64,000 bases of DNA from Kordiimonadales bacterium IMCC3096. Lineage in GTDB: Bacteria; Pseudomonadota; Alphaproteobacteria; Minwuiales; Minwuiaceae. Each line of letters starts with the position of its first letter. Position 1 is the first letter of the stretch. The DNA lies in NCBI GenBank assembly GCA_016865035.1, contig CP018227.1:3191501-3255500 (forward strand), read 5' to 3'. A model generated the notes under the pieces. It worked only from the letters and a program-made list of their open reading frames with translations. It was not told the origin of the DNA and did no database searches. Below, in pieces: positions 8,789-19,011 of this stretch. The translations under genes were made by a program, and so were the position numbers.

Positions 8789-9370
8789 TCAGGCTTCCGT
8801 GGCAGGCTTTGCAAATTGGTTGATGCGGCGCCAGGCAAGGAAGCTGACCGCGATGAAGCCGACCAGAAGCAGCACACTGGCGACCCCCCAGTTGCTCTCC
8901 ACTGATGCCATCACCATGTCCCCGAAGACATAACCGCCGCCGACCAGCAGCCCTGTCCAGAGAGCGCCCGACAAGGCGTTGAGCACAGAGAACTCCCGCC
9001 AAGGCATTGTGCCCAGACCGACCGGCAGGGCGCCGACCGTGCGCATGCCCTTCGGATAGCGATAGAGAAAGATGTAGAGTTTGCCGTAGCGTTTCATCAG
9101 TGCCGTTGCATTGCTCAGCGCCTTTCGTGTGAAAGCGCGGCGTCCCATCAACCCGGCTCCGTGACGCCTTGCCAGGTGAAACCGCAACTCATCACCGAGA
9201 TAGCCGCCACAGAAGGTGACGATTGCAACTGCGACCGGATCGAGTGCTCCAGCATACGCGGCATACCCCGCGAACAGGGGCAGTGCACCGCTCTTCAGGC
9301 TGCAATAGAGAAACAGAAGACCATAGACCCAGGGGCCATACTGCCTCAGCAAGTCGAAGATGGCGTCCAT
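8789..9370 (-). CDS. DedA/SNARE-associated (VTT domain) membrane protein
   Basis: A 193-residue integral membrane protein of the DedA family, implicated in undecaprenyl-phosphate or phospholipid flipping and envelope homeostasis. Diagnostic segments are GGYLGDELRFHLARRHG and the re-entrant-loop region YRYPKGMRTVGALPVGLGTMPWREF, which carries the conserved arginines. About five hydrophobic segments are visible. ATG at 9368-9370 is chosen because AGGAAG lies just upstream; the frame remains open for 29 more codons with no hydrophobic or family-like content. It converges on DUF1653 and is divergent from the acyl-CoA dehydrogenase pair. Confidence 0.87.
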   Translation of the reverse strand: MDAIFDLLRQYGPWVYGLLFLYCSLKSGALPLFAGYAAYAGALDPVAVAIVTFCGGYLGDELRFHLARRHGAGLMGRRAFTRKALSNATALMKRYGKLYIFLYRYPKGMRTVGALPVGLGTMPWREFSVLNALSGALWTGLLVGGGYVFGDMVMASVESNWGVASVLLLVGFIAVSFLAWRRINQFAKPATEA

Positions 9371-9529
9371 GGAGGCTTCCTGTTGTGGCGCTTGGAGTTT
9401 CGACGCTCTTACGATCCAGCCCTTGTCAGGGATCACCCGTGGCAATCGCGCGTTCACCAGGCCATGACAAACGGAGCTGACGTCGACTAGGCTTCGAGAG
9501 CTTCAGACGAGCTGGTTCAAGGACACCCA

Positions 9530-10732
9530 ATGACCGAATCTGCCATGATCAACTACGAGGCCTTTCGTGCTGAGGTCCGTGCCTTCCTGGCCGCGAACCT
9601 GCCCGATGACATCCGGGAGGCGACCCGTCTGACCGCCAGCATGTTCCCGCACATGCCCACCGCCATTGCCTGGCAGAAGATCCTGCACCGGCAGGGTTGG
9701 GCCGCGCCGCACTGGCCGGTCGAGTACGGGGGACCGGGCTGGGACCTGCGCCAGCAGATGATCTTCCGCGAGGAACAGGATCTGGCCGGTGCCCCGGCGA
9801 CCATCATGCAGGGGCTGTTCATGTGCGGACCCGTGCTGATGGGCCATGGCACGAAGGCGCAGCAGGACTACTACCTGCCGCGGCTGCTGTCGGCCGAGCA
9901 CATCTGGTGTCAGGGCTATTCGGAGCCTGCATCGGGGTCGGACCTGGCCAGCCTGAAGATGTCGGCGGTGCCGGACGGCGATGACTACATCCTGAACGGC
10001 AGCAAGATCTGGACGTCGAACGCGCACGAGGCGAGCCACATGTTCCTGCTGGTCCGAACCTCGACCGAGGGGCGACCGCAGCAGGGCATCACCTTCCTGC
10101 TGCTGGAGATGGACACGCCCGGGATCACCGTGGAGCCGATCATCAACCTGAACGGGGTGCAGGAGCAGAATCAGGTCTTCTTCGACGATGTGCGGGTGCC
10201 GCAGGCCAATCGCGTCGGCGCGGAGAATGACGGCTGGACCGTTGCCAAGTACCTGCTGGAGTTCGAACGGAGCATGAGCTACGCCGCGCCGCTGAAGAAG
10301 CGGCTGCGACAGATCCGCCGTTCCGCCTCGGAGGAGGTTGCTGCCGACGGCACCCCCCTGATCGACGACCGCGTGTTCCGGCGCAAGCTGGCGGAGGCGG
10401 AGATCAATGCCCGCGCCTTCATCGCCACGGAGATGCGGGTGAACGAGGAAACGGCGGCGGGTGGTTCCCCCGGTCCCGCGGCTTCCGTGCTCAAGATTGC
10501 CGGGGCGGATGCGCGTCAGGCGCTGGACAAGCTGTGGCTGCAGACCGTGGGGCTGAATGGCGTGCCGCTGCAGCCGGAGGCGCTGGTGCCGGGGAACAAC
10601 GTCGGCTCCCTGGTGCCGGACCATGCGCTGACGGCCATGGCGACCTGGCTGGATGATCGCTCCACCACCATTGCAGGCGGCAGTGCGGAGGTGCAGCGCA
10701 GCATCGTCGCCAAGGCCGTGCTGGGGCTGTGA
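9530..10732 (+). CDS. Acyl-CoA dehydrogenase, subunit A of a two-gene pair
   Basis: A 400-residue FAD-dependent acyl-CoA dehydrogenase. The N-terminal helical domain, the middle beta domain (GYSEPASGSDLASLKMSAVPDGDDYILNGSKIWTSNAH would span the FAD contacts) and the C-terminal helical domain are complete. Where medium-chain enzymes have the catalytic Glu in an EGT motif, this protein reads AGGSAEVQR. The next gene is a second dehydrogenase that begins within a few bases, an arrangement known from heteromeric FadE pairs acting on bulky or branched CoA esters such as steroid side chains. No catabolic partner for such a substrate is adjacent. Confidence 0.9.
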   Translation: MTESAMINYEAFRAEVRAFLAANLPDDIREATRLTASMFPHMPTAIAWQKILHRQGWAAPHWPVEYGGPGWDLRQQMIFREEQDLAGAPATIMQGLFMCGPVLMGHGTKAQQDYYLPRLLSAEHIWCQGYSEPASGSDLASLKMSAVPDGDDYILNGSKIWTSNAHEASHMFLLVRTSTEGRPQQGITFLLLEMDTPGITVEPIINLNGVQEQNQVFFDDVRVPQANRVGAENDGWTVAKYLLEFERSMSYAAPLKKRLRQIRRSASEEVAADGTPLIDDRVFRRKLAEAEINARAFIATEMRVNEETAAGGSPGPAASVLKIAGADARQALDKLWLQTVGLNGVPLQPEALVPGNNVGSLVPDHALTAMATWLDDRSTTIAGGSAEVQRSIVAKAVLGL

Positions 10733-10737
10733 CCGCC

Positions 10738-11889
10738 ATGACCTTTGCCCTCTCCGAAGAGCAGCAGATGCTGAAGGACAGCGTGGACCGGTTCGTGGCC
10801 CAGGACTATGGCTTCGATGTGCGTCGTGCACTGGCGGAGTCCGACCTGGGATACAGCGCGGACAACTGGCGGACCTTCGCCGATCTGGGCTGGCTGTCGG
10901 TGCCGTTCGCGGAGGAGAACGGCGGCTTCGGCGGCAGCCTGCGCGATGTGGCAACGATGACGGAAGCACTCGGCAGGGGACTGGTGACGGAACCCTTCGT
11001 GCCCTGTCTGGTCCTTGGCGGAAGGCTGGTTGAGATGCTGGGATCGGCGGAACAGCGACAAGCCATCCTGTCCCCCGTCATCGCGGGCGAGACTCAGCTT
11101 GCCCTTGCGCACACGGAGCGCCGCGCCGCCGGCAATCCGGCCTGCGTCGGCTGCACGGTTCAGGCGGACGGGGACGGCTTCCGGATCAGCGGCGAGAAGC
11201 ATCTGGTGCTGAATGGGCCGAGCGCCGACCTGCTGCTGGTCTCCGCCCGGTCAGGCGGTGCGGAGCGGGACCGGCAGGGTGTCGATCTGTTCGTGGTCGA
11301 TGGGCATGCCGACGGCATTCACCGTCGCGATTATCCCACCATCGACGGGCTGCGCGCAGCCGACATCACGTTCGACACTGTGCGGGTCGAAGGCGCTGCC
11401 CGACTGGGGGAGGCCGGCTCCGCCATCGACGCCATCGAAGCCGTGATCGATGAGGCAATCATCGCCTGCTGCGCGGAGGCTGTCGGCGTCATGGAAGTGC
11501 TGGTCCGCGACACGGTCGAATATGCCCGCACGCGCAAGCAGTTCGGCACACCGATCGGCAAGTTCCAGGCCCTGCAGCACAGGATGGTGGACATGTTCGT
11601 TGCCCAGGAACAGTCCCGTGCCCTGCTGCTCCAGGTGATCGGGGAATTCCAGGCGGGGGGCACGGAAGCGCGCAAGGCAGCCTCCGCCATCAAGGTGCAT
11701 GTCAGCCGCTCAGCCAGGCTGATCGGGGAGCAGGCCATCCAGATCCATGGTGGCATGGGCACAACGGACGAGCTGCACATCGGCCACTACGTCAAGCGCC
11801 TGCTGGCGCTGGAGGTCCTGTTCGGCGACACCGACTATCACCTGGACCGCTACGCCGCGCTGATCGACTCAGCCGGGCAGGACACCTGA
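10738..11889 (+). CDS. Acyl-CoA dehydrogenase, subunit B of a two-gene pair
   Basis: A 383-residue acyl-CoA dehydrogenase with the C-terminal RKQFGTPIGKFQALQHRMVDM and QIHGGMGTTDELHIGHYVKRL blocks that bind FAD across the subunit interface. The middle domain is less canonical than in subunit A. ATG at 10738 begins 5 bases after the stop of subunit A; a GTG at 10729 overlapping that stop as GTGA is an alternative, so coupled translation is likely in either case. The two proteins probably form one heteromeric enzyme. The 3' end overlaps the end of the convergent oxyR gene by 21 bases. Confidence 0.88.
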   Translation: MTFALSEEQQMLKDSVDRFVAQDYGFDVRRALAESDLGYSADNWRTFADLGWLSVPFAEENGGFGGSLRDVATMTEALGRGLVTEPFVPCLVLGGRLVEMLGSAEQRQAILSPVIAGETQLALAHTERRAAGNPACVGCTVQADGDGFRISGEKHLVLNGPSADLLLVSARSGGAERDRQGVDLFVVDGHADGIHRRDYPTIDGLRAADITFDTVRVEGAARLGEAGSAIDAIEAVIDEAIIACCAEAVGVMEVLVRDTVEYARTRKQFGTPIGKFQALQHRMVDMFVAQEQSRALLLQVIGEFQAGGTEARKAASAIKVHVSRSARLIGEQAIQIHGGMGTTDELHIGHYVKRLLALEVLFGDTDYHLDRYAALIDSAGQDT

Positions 11890-12777
11890 GATACCCGGCC
11901 TGTTCCGGATGATCTCCGCGATTCCCATCAGTTGGTTGGCCAGCGGACTTGTACGCCGCCAGACCATGCCGACGGTCCGCGCAGGCTGTGGCTCGGGGAA
12001 GCGGGCGACGGAGACGGGGGCGGAGCGGGTCTCGACGGGCATCGCCATCTCCGGGATCAGCGTAACCCCGAAGCCCGCACTGACCATCTGGACCAGCGTC
12101 GACAGGGAACTGGCGTCCAGCGTTTCGCGCGGGGCGGAGGCGGCGAGCTTGCAGAACGACAGGGCCTGATCCCTGAAACAGTGCCCTTCCTCCAGCAACA
12201 GCAGGCGCATCTGCCGCAGCATCTCGCTGTCCGGAACGGGAGCGTGCGCATCAGCTTCCGGTCTGACGAGCAGGAACTTCTCCGTGAAGAGCGCAGCCTC
12301 CGTCAGTGTTGGCTCGGAGACGGGCAGGGCGACGATGGCCGTGTCGAGCTGCCCTTCTCGCAGTTCCTGGATCAGGGTTGGCGTCAGGGTCTCGCGGATC
12401 ATCAGATCCAGCCCCGGGTGGACATCGGCGAGAACGTCCACGATGGCCGGCAGCAGATAGGGGGCAATCGTCGGAATGATGCCGATCCGCAACCGCCCGA
12501 CCAGCCGGTCCCTGGACGCGCGCGCCATGTCGCCAAGCTCATCGACCGCGCGAAGGATGCCCGTGACCCGCTGCGCGGTCTCCTCCCCGAATCGGGTCAG
12601 CCGGATCTGCCGGGCGCCGCGTTCGACCAGCGCGGTGCCGAGGGTTTCCTCCATCTCCTTGATCTGCATCGACAGTGCCGGTTGGGAGATGGCGCAGGCC
12701 TCCGCCGCGCGGCCGAAATGCCCATGCCGGGCCAGGGCATCGAAGTAGCGCAATTGCTTCAGGGTCAGATTGATCAT
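11869..12777 (-). CDS. oxyR: OxyR-type hydrogen peroxide sensor (LysR family)
   Basis: A 302-residue LysR regulator with an N-terminal helix-turn-helix (LKQLRYFDALARHGHFGRAA) and an effector domain. The segment LEEGHCFRDQALSFC places Cys200 and Cys209 nine residues apart, matching the peroxide-sensing Cys199/Cys208 pair of Escherichia coli OxyR, so this is a redox sensor rather than a generic LysR protein. It is divergent from katG, its classic target. ATG at 12775-12777 is preferred to a TTG two codons upstream; no strong ribosome binding site is visible for either. Confidence 0.92.
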   Translation of the reverse strand: MINLTLKQLRYFDALARHGHFGRAAEACAISQPALSMQIKEMEETLGTALVERGARQIRLTRFGEETAQRVTGILRAVDELGDMARASRDRLVGRLRIGIIPTIAPYLLPAIVDVLADVHPGLDLMIRETLTPTLIQELREGQLDTAIVALPVSEPTLTEAALFTEKFLLVRPEADAHAPVPDSEMLRQMRLLLLEEGHCFRDQALSFCKLAASAPRETLDASSLSTLVQMVSAGFGVTLIPEMAMPVETRSAPVSVARFPEPQPARTVGMVWRRTSPLANQLMGIAEIIRNRPGISGVLPG

Positions 12778-15125
<2,348 letters not shown>

Positions 15126-15149
15126 TCCGGCTTCAGCACCGGAATGATG

Positions 15150-15181
15150 GAAGGCCCGGCCGGTGAAACGGTCGGGCCTTC
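15150..15181 (+). terminator. Hairpin terminator after katG
   Basis: An inverted repeat GAAGGCCCG...CGGGCCTTC with a GTGAAA-containing loop begins about 25 bases after the katG stop. There is no long T tract, but the stem is strong and AT bases follow. It also lies just past the end of the convergent TetR gene (stop at 15188), so it may act in both directions. Confidence 0.7.
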
Positions 15182-15187
15182 TGCGTT

Positions 15188-15787
15188 TCAGGCGGCGTCG
15201 GACCTGCCGGTCAGCGCCAGCGCCGCCGTCTGCTGCATGACACGGACATAGCGTTCCTGCGGCCAGCCGCATTCGCGGCAAAGATGCTCCCAGTTCCGGA
15301 ACGCGAGCAGCATCCAGAGCCAGTCCGTTGCCTCTTCCTGCGTCAGATCCCCGGTCAGTTCGCCGTCCCGGTCCAGCGCGGCGATCGCGGCAGCGCACCC
15401 GTGCCGGATCGCCTGCATCCGGTCGTTCCAGGCCGTCATCGCGGCCTCGTCCGTGTCCTTCATTGCCTGCAGCGCCTTCGCCACCCCATGGACGACGGGA
15501 ATGTAGTTGCCGAGAGCATCGATCCAGGCGTCCAGCCGTTTCCGGCCCGTTGCTGCGGTGCGGCTCGGCACCAGCCGCCGCTCCACCTCGTTCTGCTCAT
15601 CGATATGACGGCTGGCTGCGACCAGCAGGTCGGCGCGGTTGGGGAAATGCAGGTACAGCGCCTGGCGGCTGATGCCGACAGCCCTGGAGATGTCCGACAT
15701 GCGCACGCCGCTGCCGCCACCGGCCTGAAGCAGGTCCAGCGTGGCCTGCAGGATGCGGTCACGGGTTGATGGGGTCTTTTCTGTCAT
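15188..15787 (-). CDS. TetR/AcrR family transcriptional regulator
   Basis: A 199-residue regulator with an N-terminal DNA-binding domain (about residues 8-55; VRMSDISRAVGISRQALYLHFPNRADLL) and a helical C-terminal domain containing several Trp residues. ATG at 15785-15787. It is divergent from an SDR-like gene and a DUF1772 gene across an 80-base gap filled by a nested palindrome, so it very likely represses both itself and that operon. Confidence 0.9.
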   Translation of the reverse strand: MTEKTPSTRDRILQATLDLLQAGGGSGVRMSDISRAVGISRQALYLHFPNRADLLVAASRHIDEQNEVERRLVPSRTAATGRKRLDAWIDALGNYIPVVHGVAKALQAMKDTDEAAMTAWNDRMQAIRHGCAAAIAALDRDGELTGDLTQEEATDWLWMLLAFRNWEHLCRECGWPQERYVRVMQQTAALALTGRSDAA

Positions 15788-15797
15788 GGCGGCAGTA

Positions 15798-15846
15798 TGA
15801 CGTCGCTTGACACGGTGTCAACTTGACACTATGTCAAGCGACGTCA
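15798..15846. promoter_or_regulatory. Nested double operator between tetR and the SDR/DUF1772 operon
   Basis: Two 15-base dyads lie side by side: TTGACACGGTGTCAA at 15807-15821 (perfect 7-base arms) and TTGACACTATGTCAA at 15823-15837 (6-base arms), with centres 16 bases apart. The pair sits inside a larger perfect inverted repeat with 15-base arms (15798-15812 and 15832-15846) centred at 15822. Tandem sites for TetR-family dimers in a divergent gap are known; the symmetric nesting is striking. Confidence 0.85.
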
Positions 15847-15867
15847 ACACGCAAACAGGAGAGCGAA

Positions 15868-16497
15868 ATGAACGTCATCATCTTTGGAGCGACCGGAACC
15901 GTTGGCGCACTTGCCGTGCGTCGGATGCTCGCCGACGGGCATCAGGTAACCGCCTTCGCGCGGCACCCGGAGCGACTGGAAATCAGCGACCCGGCCCTGC
16001 GGCTGGTGGCCGGGGATGCGGGGGACGAAGGGGCCGTGGCGGAGGCCATTGCCGGCCATGATGCGGTCGTGGTGACGCTGGGTGCCGGCACCTCGCGCAA
16101 GAGCGTCGTCCGCTCGACCGGCACCATGAACGTCATTCGCGGCATGCAGGCCCACGGCGTGTCGCGGCTGATCTGCCAGTCGACGCTCGGGGCGCATGAG
16201 AGCTGGAGCAACCTGAATTTCTTCTGGAAACGGATCATGTTCGGATTGCTGCTGCGCCCGGTGTTCCTGGATCACGAGCTGCAGGAAAACCTGGTGCGGG
16301 CGAGTGGTCTGGACTGGACCATCGTGCGGCCCAGCGCCTTCACCGACGGACCCGAGACCGATGACTACATGGAGGGTTTCGGACCGGAGGAACGGCGCCT
16401 GAAGCTGAAGATCTCACGGGCCGACATCGCCGCATTTCTGGCGCGCCAGCTCACCGACCGCAGCCGTGTCCGGTCTGCCGTCGCGATCTCTCACTGA
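15868..16497 (+). CDS. NAD(P)-binding atypical SDR (NmrA/SDR-a5-like)
   Basis: A 209-residue Rossmann-fold protein starting MNVIIFGATGTVGALAVRRML, where GATGTVG is the dinucleotide-binding glycine motif of atypical short-chain dehydrogenases. It lacks the classical YxxxK catalytic pair; the family includes NmrA-like redox sensors and flavin-reductase-like proteins. ATG at 15868 has AGGAG 6 bases upstream. It is the first gene after the nested operator and is followed by a DUF1772 gene after 24 bases. Confidence 0.87.
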   Translation: MNVIIFGATGTVGALAVRRMLADGHQVTAFARHPERLEISDPALRLVAGDAGDEGAVAEAIAGHDAVVVTLGAGTSRKSVVRSTGTMNVIRGMQAHGVSRLICQSTLGAHESWSNLNFFWKRIMFGLLLRPVFLDHELQENLVRASGLDWTIVRPSAFTDGPETDDYMEGFGPEERRLKLKISRADIAAFLARQLTDRSRVRSAVAISH

Positions 16498-16521
16498 ACA
16501 ACGACAACAGGGAACAGCACC

Positions 16522-17019
16522 ATGTCAAACGAACTCGTCTCCTGGTCCATGCTCGCCCTGGCCATGCCAAGTGCGGTGGTCGCCGGTGTCTTCATGACCT
16601 TTTCCGATCTGGTGATGCCGTCCCTCGGCCGTGGCGACGCGGCGACGGGCAGCGCAGCGATGCAGATGATCAACCGGAAGGTCTATCGATCGGTCTTCCT
16701 TGTCCTGCTGGTCGGGCTGGTGCCGGTGTCTGCTGCGGCAGCGATTGCTGCGGCGATGCTGGCTCAGCCGGTGGCCTTGCCCTGGCTGGTGGCGGCGGCC
16801 AGTCTCTACCTGTTCGGCGTCTTCGGCGTCACCGTGGTTGCCAACGTGCCCATGAACATCCGCCTGGACGGAATGTCATTGGCCGGAGGCGAGGCACAGG
16901 CCTACTGGCCGGACTATGTCGGTGGCTGGCTGCCCTGGAACCATCTGCGCACCCTTGCCGCGGCAGGCACCGCCGTCTGCTACATGGTCGCGGCGGTGCT
17001 GCTGGCTCAGGCAGGGTGA
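16522..17019 (+). CDS. DUF1772 (anthrone oxygenase-like) membrane protein
   Basis: A 165-residue protein with about four hydrophobic segments and the DUF1772 features GVFMTFSDLVMPSL near the N-terminus, FGVTVVANVPMN in the middle and a final WNHLRTLAA segment. Some fungal relatives are anthrone oxygenases; most bacterial members are uncharacterised. It lies 24 bases after the SDR-like gene, so the two form a TetR-controlled operon, perhaps for redox handling of a quinone-like or toxic compound. That function is inference. Confidence 0.85.
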   Translation: MSNELVSWSMLALAMPSAVVAGVFMTFSDLVMPSLGRGDAATGSAAMQMINRKVYRSVFLVLLVGLVPVSAAAAIAAAMLAQPVALPWLVAAASLYLFGVFGVTVVANVPMNIRLDGMSLAGGEAQAYWPDYVGGWLPWNHLRTLAAAGTAVCYMVAAVLLAQAG

Positions 17020-17021
17020 GT

Positions 17022-18887
17022 TCAGGCGACCTCTTCCCGGGCCAGGAAGCCGCCGGACTGCCTGGCCCAGAGTTCGGCATAGAGACCATCCCGGTGGATC
17101 AGTTCCGCATGCGTCCCCTGCTCGACGATGCGGCCCTGATCCATCACCACCAGACGGTCCATGGCCGCGATCGTTGACAGGCGGTGGGCGATGGCGAGCA
17201 CGGTCTTGCCCTCCATCAGGCTGTAGAGGCTCTGCTGGATTGCGGCCTCGACCTCCGAGTCCAGCGCACTGGTTGCCTCGTCGAGGATCAGGATCGGCGC
17301 ATCCTTCAGCAGGACACGGGCAATGGCGATGCGCTGGCGCTGGCCGCCGGACAGCTTCACACCGCGCTCGCCCACGTGGGCGTCATAGCCCCGGTTGCCC
17401 TTCAGGTCCTCCAGATCGGAGATGAAGTCATGTGCTTCCGCTTTCCGCGCGGCGGCGATGACCTGTTCCCGCGTGGCCTCGGCGCGCCCGTAGGCGATGT
17501 TCTCCGCGACTGTCCGGTGCAGCAGGGACGTATCCTGCGTCACCATGCCGATGGCGGCCCGCAGGCTGTCCTGCTGCACGGCGGCAATGTCCTGGCCGTC
17601 GATCAGGATGCGACCGCCTTCAAGGTCGTGAAACCGCAGCAGCAGGCTGACCAGCGTGGACTTGCCCGCGCCGGACCGTCCCACCAGCCCGACCTTCTCC
17701 CCCGGTTTGATTGTCAGGGACAGGCCGTCGATGACGTTGGCGGTCTGCTCCGGCAGGACCTTGCCATAGTTGAAGTGGATGTCCTGCCAGGCGATCTCGC
17801 CCTCCTGTACGCTCAGCGGCCTGGCGTCAGGGCGGTCAACGACGCTGCGGTCGCGGGCGATGGTATCGATGCCATCCATCACGACGCCGACATTCTCGAA
17901 CAGGTTGGCGACTTCCCAGAGGATCCAGTTGGACATGCCGATCAGGCGCAGCACCAGCCCGACGGCAAATGCTATCGCGCCGGTGGTGATGATCTCGTGC
18001 GACCAGAGCGCGATGGCGACCGCGCCGATCCCGAAGATCAGGAAGGCATTGAGCGTCGCCAGGGAAGCCGAGAGCGCCGTGGACAGCCGCATCTGGCCGT
18101 AGACCGTGCCGAGGAAGCGTTTCATGCCACTTCGGGCATAATCATCCTCGTAGTTGGCGTCGGCGAACATCTTCACCGTACCGATGTGGGTGTAGCTGTC
18201 GACCACGCGTCCGGTGACATCGGCGCGGGCATCGGCCTGGGCGCGGGACACCTCCGCCAGCCGGGGAATGAACAGCCGCAGGATCACCAGATAGCCGACC
18301 AGCCAGGCCAGCATCGGCAGGACCAGTCGCCAGTCGGCGCTGGCGAACAGGACCAGTGCGCTGGCGAAATAGACCGCGACGAACAGCAGGATCTCGGAGG
18401 TCTTCAGCACGACTTCCCGCACCGCCAGCGCGGTCTGCATCATCCGCGCGGCCACCCGGCCCGCGAAGTCGTCCTGATAGAAGGCCATGCTCTGACGCAG
18501 CAGGTAGCGGTGCGATTCCCAGCGCGTCCGCATGGCGAAGTTGCCCAGCAGCCCCTGATGACTGATCGATTCGCCGACGAAGTAGAGCAGCGGATAGAGC
18601 ACCACGACCATCAGGGCGATCAGCACCAGATCAATGCCGTGCTCGTTCCAGAGCTGGTCGGGCTGTGTCGCGGACAGCCAGTCCACGATGTCGCCCAGGA
18701 AGGCGAACATGAGCACCTCGACGATGGCGATCGCGACGGAGAACAGCGCACTGATCACGATCAGCGGCAGGAAGGGGCGGGAGAAGTGAATGATGAAGCC
18801 CAGGAAGCGGGAGGGTGGCTTCGTCGGCACCGTGTCGGGAAAGGAGTCCACCCGCGATTCCAGCCAGTCATAGAATCGCGAAATCAT
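17022..18887 (-). CDS. ABC exporter, fused permease and ATPase
   Basis: A 621-residue half-transporter. Residues about 30-340 form a six-helix ABC exporter membrane domain and the C-terminal third is the ATPase: Walker A GRSGAGKST near residue 402, signature LSGGQRQR near 510 and Walker B ILILDEATSALD near 530, followed by an AHRLST switch. Such proteins act as homodimers exporting lipids, drugs or peptides, and the substrate here is not evident. Its stop is only 2 bases from the end of the convergent DUF1772 gene. It is divergent from the ABC-F gene across 124 bases in which I see no distinctive site. Confidence 0.92.
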   Translation of the reverse strand: MISRFYDWLESRVDSFPDTVPTKPPSRFLGFIIHFSRPFLPLIVISALFSVAIAIVEVLMFAFLGDIVDWLSATQPDQLWNEHGIDLVLIALMVVVLYPLLYFVGESISHQGLLGNFAMRTRWESHRYLLRQSMAFYQDDFAGRVAARMMQTALAVREVVLKTSEILLFVAVYFASALVLFASADWRLVLPMLAWLVGYLVILRLFIPRLAEVSRAQADARADVTGRVVDSYTHIGTVKMFADANYEDDYARSGMKRFLGTVYGQMRLSTALSASLATLNAFLIFGIGAVAIALWSHEIITTGAIAFAVGLVLRLIGMSNWILWEVANLFENVGVVMDGIDTIARDRSVVDRPDARPLSVQEGEIAWQDIHFNYGKVLPEQTANVIDGLSLTIKPGEKVGLVGRSGAGKSTLVSLLLRFHDLEGGRILIDGQDIAAVQQDSLRAAIGMVTQDTSLLHRTVAENIAYGRAEATREQVIAAARKAEAHDFISDLEDLKGNRGYDAHVGERGVKLSGGQRQRIAIARVLLKDAPILILDEATSALDSEVEAAIQQSLYSLMEGKTVLAIAHRLSTIAAMDRLVVMDQGRIVEQGTHAELIHRDGLYAELWARQSGGFLAREEVA

Positions 18888-19011
18888 TGCGGATGGGCTC
18901 CAGCGTTACCGGTCTCGGATCGGGGTGGTCCGGACTATCTAGCCATCCGGACGAATTTCTCAAGCGCGGCGCTCTTCCATCGGACGGTCACTGGCCTTAA
19001 GACTGCGCGCC

